Shown piece by piece: positions 7,975 to 9,940 of a stretch of 9,940 nt of DNA. Made by a program: the position numbers and the translations under genes. Within the stretch, counting starts at the first letter, position 1. The number at the start of each line of letters is the position of its first letter. The stretch spans positions 1 through 9,940 of the forward strand of contig JAISTU010000052.1 in NCBI GenBank assembly GCA_031272415.1, in the 5' to 3' direction. This DNA comes from Bacteroidales bacterium. Lineage in GTDB: Bacteria > Bacteroidota > Bacteroidia > Bacteroidales > WCHB1-69. Under the pieces are notes generated by a model, which did not search any database, was not told where the DNA came from, and saw only the letters and a list, made by a program, of their open reading frames with translations.

Positions 7975-8156
7975 ATCTTTGGGATACCCAACTGTTTACA
8001 TATTTCATTAGCAAGCATATCTCCTATTTCAATGTGTCTGGGTAATGCTGTTTGTTTGTTGTTGATAAGGTTTTTAATAATCGTATGATTTGTTCCTTCT
8101 CTACATATAACACATTGGTTATCAGAGAGATATTTCCACAAAACAGTTCTTTTCAC
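7965..8156 (-). CDS. hicA: HicA-family mRNA interferase toxin
   Basis: This is a 63-residue HicA (YcfA-like) protein with a small double-stranded-RNA-binding-like fold; the family cleaves mRNA and is neutralised by HicB. Visible family features are the GTNHTI segment with the presumed catalytic His24, the basic strand IIKNLINNKQ, the LPRH motif (38-41), and a C-terminal helix ending in ICKQLGIPK. The start is GTG at 8156-8154, whose last two bases and the next A form the hicB stop codon (4-base overlap GTGA). Such coupling makes toxin synthesis depend on antitoxin translation. The order is antitoxin first, opposite to E. coli hicAB. The protein looks complete; activity is inferred only from the family. 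Confidence 0.85.
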   Translation of the reverse strand: MKRTVLWKYLSDNQCVICREGTNHTIIKNLINNKQTALPRHIEIGDMLANEICKQLGIPKIKK

Positions 8157-8377
8157 AGCATTGCAATTTTAGCAATTTTTCTATGTATAAGCCGTTTTCC
8201 GCGGGACTGTTTTGCCACTTCTTCTTTCTGAATTTCCAAAAGCATAGAAATAACCTCTTGTAAATTTGCTTTTGCTTCTGCAATTGTTCTCCCTTGCGTA
8301 ATGGCATTGGGCATTTGTTCACATTGGGCAAAATACCATCCGTTTTCCATTTTCTCAAATATTGCCGTATATTCCAT
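8153..8377 (-). CDS. hicB: HicB-family antitoxin, short form
   Basis: This is a 74-residue HicB-like antitoxin. The N-terminal half shows the partial RNase H fold pattern of the family: MEYTAIFEK, GWYFAQCEQMPNAITQGRT (13-31), then a helix AEAKANLQEVISMLLEI (33-49). Beyond residue 50 there is only a short basic tail (SRGKRLIHRKIAK) and no recognisable helix-turn-helix or ribbon-helix-helix domain, unlike longer HicB proteins that bind their own promoter. It overlaps hicA by four bases. The ATG at 8377 lies 37 bases downstream of the shared promoter module. Whether the basic tail binds DNA or the pair is not autoregulated cannot be told from sequence. Confidence 0.85.
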   Translation of the reverse strand: MEYTAIFEKMENGWYFAQCEQMPNAITQGRTIAEAKANLQEVISMLLEIQKEEVAKQSRGKRLIHRKIAKIAML

Positions 8378-8414
8378 AATATTTTCGCTATTTTATCTAA
8401 AAAAAAATACTGTT

Positions 8415-8439
8415 TTACAAAGATACACCTTTTCTTCAA
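8415..8439 (-). promoter_or_regulatory. Promoter of hicBA, shared 25-bp module
   Basis: On the minus strand this reads TTGAAGAAAAGGTG followed by the -7 element TATCTTTG (8425-8418) and TAA. It differs at one position from the lolA and pfkA copies. A further upstream match to the lolA copy (TAATTTTTAA) extends the similarity between these two. Confidence 0.75.
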
Positions 8440-8460
8440 TTAAAAATTAAAAATTAAGAA
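8440..8460. repeat. TTAAAAA heptamer array, three units
   Basis: TTAAAAA (8440-8446), TTAAAAA (8447-8453) and TTAAGAA (8454-8460) abut the hicB promoter module on its upstream side. A shorter version (TTTTTAATTTTTAA) precedes the lolA promoter. The A-tract spacing could act as an UP-like AT-rich element, or be only a microsatellite. Confidence 0.7.
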
Positions 8461-8502
8461 ATTAGAGTTTTTTTACCCTTCACTCTGTATCTTTCACCTC
8501 TT

Positions 8503-8524
8503 TTGGGTAAAGCATGCCTCCCAA
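8503..8524 (-). terminator. Possible hairpin downstream of pfkA
   Basis: TTGGG (8503-8507) and CCCAA (8520-8524) can form a 5-bp stem around a 12-base loop holding the palindrome GCATGC. It lies 13 bases after the pfkA stop, but no U-run follows in the pfkA direction, so it is only a weak termination candidate. The rest of 8461-8536 contains degenerate TTCACTC-like fragments and no gene. Confidence 0.25.
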
Positions 8525-8536
8525 CTTTCAACTTTA

Positions 8537-9532
8537 TCAGTCCATTGGGGTGAAGGTGCCTATGCTTTCGGCAACCATAACGAAGGTTTCACTTGCTTTT
8601 TTGTGCATTTTAACAGCCGTTTGGAAAGGTTCGAGGTGAATTTTTCCGTTCATTAGTCCCACCATCATATTTGTTTTTCCGTTTAAAAGTGAGTGTACAG
8701 CAGCAACACCAAATTGGCTGGCAGTAGTGCGGTCATACGCACTTGGACGTCCGCCACGCTGAATATAACCCAATACAGACACTCGCATTTCAAATTGAGG
8801 AAATTCGGCACTCAATTGTTCTGCTATTTGGGTTGCCCCGCCATGCACTCCTTCGGCAACCATAATCACACTTGATTTATTTTGCATTGCCCGCTCTGCC
8901 AAAAATTGCCTTGCTCGCTCTATTTGATTGTGCTGTTCGGGGATAAGAATAATTTCTGCTCCGCACGCCAAGCCACTGTGCATTGCCACCGACCCCGACT
9001 CATGCCCCATTACTTCCACAAAAAATATCCTATTGTGCGAACTTGCCGTGTCGCGTATATTATCTACCGCATTGACCACCGTGTTGAGACATGTATCAGA
9101 GCCAATAGTATAATCTGTCCCACAAATATCATTATCTATTGTGCAAGGAATGCCAATTATCGGAAAATCAAACTCTTTGGATATCGCCGCAGCACCTCTA
9201 AAAGTGCCATCGCCTCCCAAAACAACCAATGCATCTATGCCTTCTGATTGCAAATTTTCAATGGCTGTTTTTCGGCAAGAATAATCCATAAATTCAGGAC
9301 AGCGTGCTGTGCGTAAAATAGTACCTCCTGTTTGTATTATTCCACTGACACTCTGCGAATTAAGTGCAATAAATTCTTTAAAAAGTAAGCCTTTATAACC
9401 TGCAATAATTCCCTCCACTTGCAAACCATTATTGATAGCCGTTCTTGTTACGGCTCTGATAGCAGCATTCATACCGGGAGCATCTCCACCTGAAGTTAAA
9501 ATACCAATTTTTTGTAATCCTTTCATTATCAT
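8537..9532 (-). CDS. pfkA: ATP-dependent 6-phosphofructokinase (group I)
   Basis: This 331-residue protein phosphorylates fructose 6-phosphate to fructose 1,6-bisphosphate, the committed glycolytic step, in the cytoplasm. Visible motifs in order are GILTSGGDAPGMNAAIR (10-26), TARCPEF (75-81), the nucleotide and Mg site GGDGTF (106-111), the catalytic TIDND (131-135, Asp133 as base), MGHESG (175-180), AEG (226-228) and LGYIQRGGRPSAYDR (254-268). Gly109 after the Asp is typical of ATP users; PPi-dependent enzymes have Asp there. The residue before TIDND, Gly in E. coli (and Lys in PPi enzymes), is Cys130 here, and His177 replaces Arg171 of the E. coli MGR motif. Two in-frame ATGs (9532 and 9526) both fit the start. 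It is a monocistronic unit behind the shared promoter module 36 bases upstream. The length is normal. Confidence 0.95.
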   Translation of the reverse strand: MIMKGLQKIGILTSGGDAPGMNAAIRAVTRTAINNGLQVEGIIAGYKGLLFKEFIALNSQSVSGIIQTGGTILRTARCPEFMDYSCRKTAIENLQSEGIDALVVLGGDGTFRGAAAISKEFDFPIIGIPCTIDNDICGTDYTIGSDTCLNTVVNAVDNIRDTASSHNRIFFVEVMGHESGSVAMHSGLACGAEIILIPEQHNQIERARQFLAERAMQNKSSVIMVAEGVHGGATQIAEQLSAEFPQFEMRVSVLGYIQRGGRPSAYDRTTASQFGVAAVHSLLNGKTNMMVGLMNGKIHLEPFQTAVKMHKKASETFVMVAESIGTFTPMD

Positions 9533-9568
9533 TTATTTATATTTTATATCCCAAAAAAACAATTTATT

Positions 9569-9593
9569 TTACAAAAATACACCTTTTCTTCAA
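9569..9593 (-). promoter_or_regulatory. Promoter of pfkA, shared 25-bp module
   Basis: On the minus strand this reads TTGAAGAAAAGGTG followed by the -7 element TATTTTTG (9579-9572) and TAA, identical over 25 bases to the copy upstream of lolA. The pfkA start lies 36 bases downstream. Confidence 0.75.
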
Positions 9594-9621
9594 TAAAAAA
9601 ATAAAAAACGTTTTTTTTCAA

Positions 9622-9636
9622 AGTGTAGAGTGTAGA
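9622..9636. repeat. TACACTC heptamer remnant, about two units, inverted
   Basis: AGTGTAGAGTGTAGA is the reverse complement of TCTACACTCTACACT, as in the array at 91-118. It is joined through a T-run and GCA to the palindromic element at 9646, giving the same arrangement as bases 37-104 in reverse orientation. Confidence 0.8.
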
Positions 9637-9645
9637 TTTTTTGCA

Positions 9646-9732
9646 TTGTCTGAACTGTGATTTGGAATGATTTTTTTGATTTATATGATTATTTTAATCT
9701 TATCAATCTTATGAAAATCGTGGTTCAGACAA
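9646..9732. repeat. 87-bp imperfect palindromic element (TTGTCTGAAC termini)
   Basis: Terminal arms TTGTCTGAACTGTGATTT (9646-9663) and AAATCGTGGTTCAGACAA (9715-9732) are inverted repeats with two mismatches. Inside, GATT at 9659, 9669 and 9678 mirrors AATC ending at 9719, 9708 and 9699 almost exactly about the centre (9689), so the whole element could fold as one long imperfect hairpin. There is no ORF. It looks like a MITE- or REP-like dispersed element. It occupies the 354-base gene-free stretch 9533-9886, along with the pfkA promoter, the heptamer remnant and the promoter at 9832; the remainder (9733-9831) is AT-rich with nothing recognisable. Confidence 0.75.
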
Positions 9733-9831
9733 AAAAAAATCAAAAAAAAAATTTTCTCCTTGACAATCAACAAAATATAAAATAATTTCAACTTTTTTTT
9801 CGCAAAATTAACTTTTGTATCAAAAAAAGTG

Positions 9832-9839
9832 TATCTTTG
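9832..9839 (+). promoter_or_regulatory. -7 element TATCTTTG of the right-edge gene
   Basis: TATCTTTG fits the Bacteroidota TAnnTTTG element and is preceded by GTG, as in the other three promoters here. The upstream stretch (CAAAAAAAGTG) only loosely resembles the TTGAAGAAAAGGTG box. The next ATG is 47 bases downstream. Confidence 0.65.
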
Positions 9840-9886
9840 CAAAACATGTAAAAAGTATAATCAATTTTTTAATAGGAAAAAGTAAT

Positions 9887-9940
9887 ATGGTTGATAAAAT
9901 CAGTCAAAATTTAAAGTACAGCAATAATGCTGGGGTAATG
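9887..9940 (+). CDS. Start of an unidentified gene, cut by window end
   Basis: An ATG at 9887 opens a frame of 18 codons that runs off the window; the peptide begins MVDKISQNLKYSNNAGVM. AGGAAAAAG precedes it at roughly Shine-Dalgarno distance, and a TATCTTTG promoter lies upstream. I do not recognise the protein from so few residues. It is transcribed divergently from pfkA. Confidence 0.5.
   Translation, partial: MVDKISQNLKYSNNAGVM

Noticed and set aside
8122..8439. Alternative minus-strand 105-codon frame across hicB
   Set aside because: It lies in another frame of hicB and begins within the promoter module; the hicB frame has the family signature and the overlap with hicA.
8882..9247. Plus-strand 121-codon frame
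   Set aside because: It is antisense to pfkA, whose catalytic motifs are all intact; the frame has no motif of its own.
37..9682. Composite transposon bounded by the inverted repeats
   Set aside because: No transposase or target duplication is visible and the cargo is largely housekeeping genes; dispersed repeats are the simpler explanation.

Overview
The window looks like a chromosomal segment from an AT-rich, probably anaerobic member of the Bacteroidota (Bacteroidales-like). The evidence is the -7 promoter element TAnnTTTG upstream of several genes, a lipoprotein-type TamA homologue (TamL, characteristic of this phylum), a Bacteroidota-style LolA ending in IDLR, and the scarcity of Shine-Dalgarno sites. 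The large Fe-S 2-hydroxyacyl-CoA dehydratase activase-type protein points to anaerobic metabolism. No rRNA, tRNA, CRISPR array or transposase was seen.

Layout: 1-210 is non-coding and repeat-rich. 211-4479 (+) encodes a 1422-residue fused activase/dehydratase-like iron-sulfur protein. 4480-4699 is an intergenic patchwork of small repeats ending in a promoter. 4700-5380 (+) lolA and 5381-7906 (+) tamL form a zero-gap operon for outer-membrane biogenesis. Convergent to it, 8377-7965 (-) holds a compact hicB-hicA toxin-antitoxin pair. 9532-8537 (-) is pfkA, the ATP-type 6-phosphofructokinase. 9533-9886 is a promoter- and repeat-rich spacer. A further gene on + starts at 9887 and is cut by the window end.

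The genes do not form one pathway: they cover CoA-linked radical/Fe-S metabolism, lipoprotein transport and outer-membrane assembly, a toxin-antitoxin pair and glycolysis. The most unexpected signal is non-coding. A nearly invariant 25-bp module (TTGAAGAAAAGGTG followed directly by a TATNTTTG -7 element) lies 31-37 bases upstream of three unrelated transcription units (lolA-tamL, hicBA, pfkA). The spacers are also built from dispersed repeats: TACACTC heptamer arrays, TTGAAAA/TTAAAAA heptamers, a poly-T plus GCATTTTGGGATAAA element after two genes, and a palindromic TTGTCTGAAC element whose copies near the two window ends are in inverted orientation.
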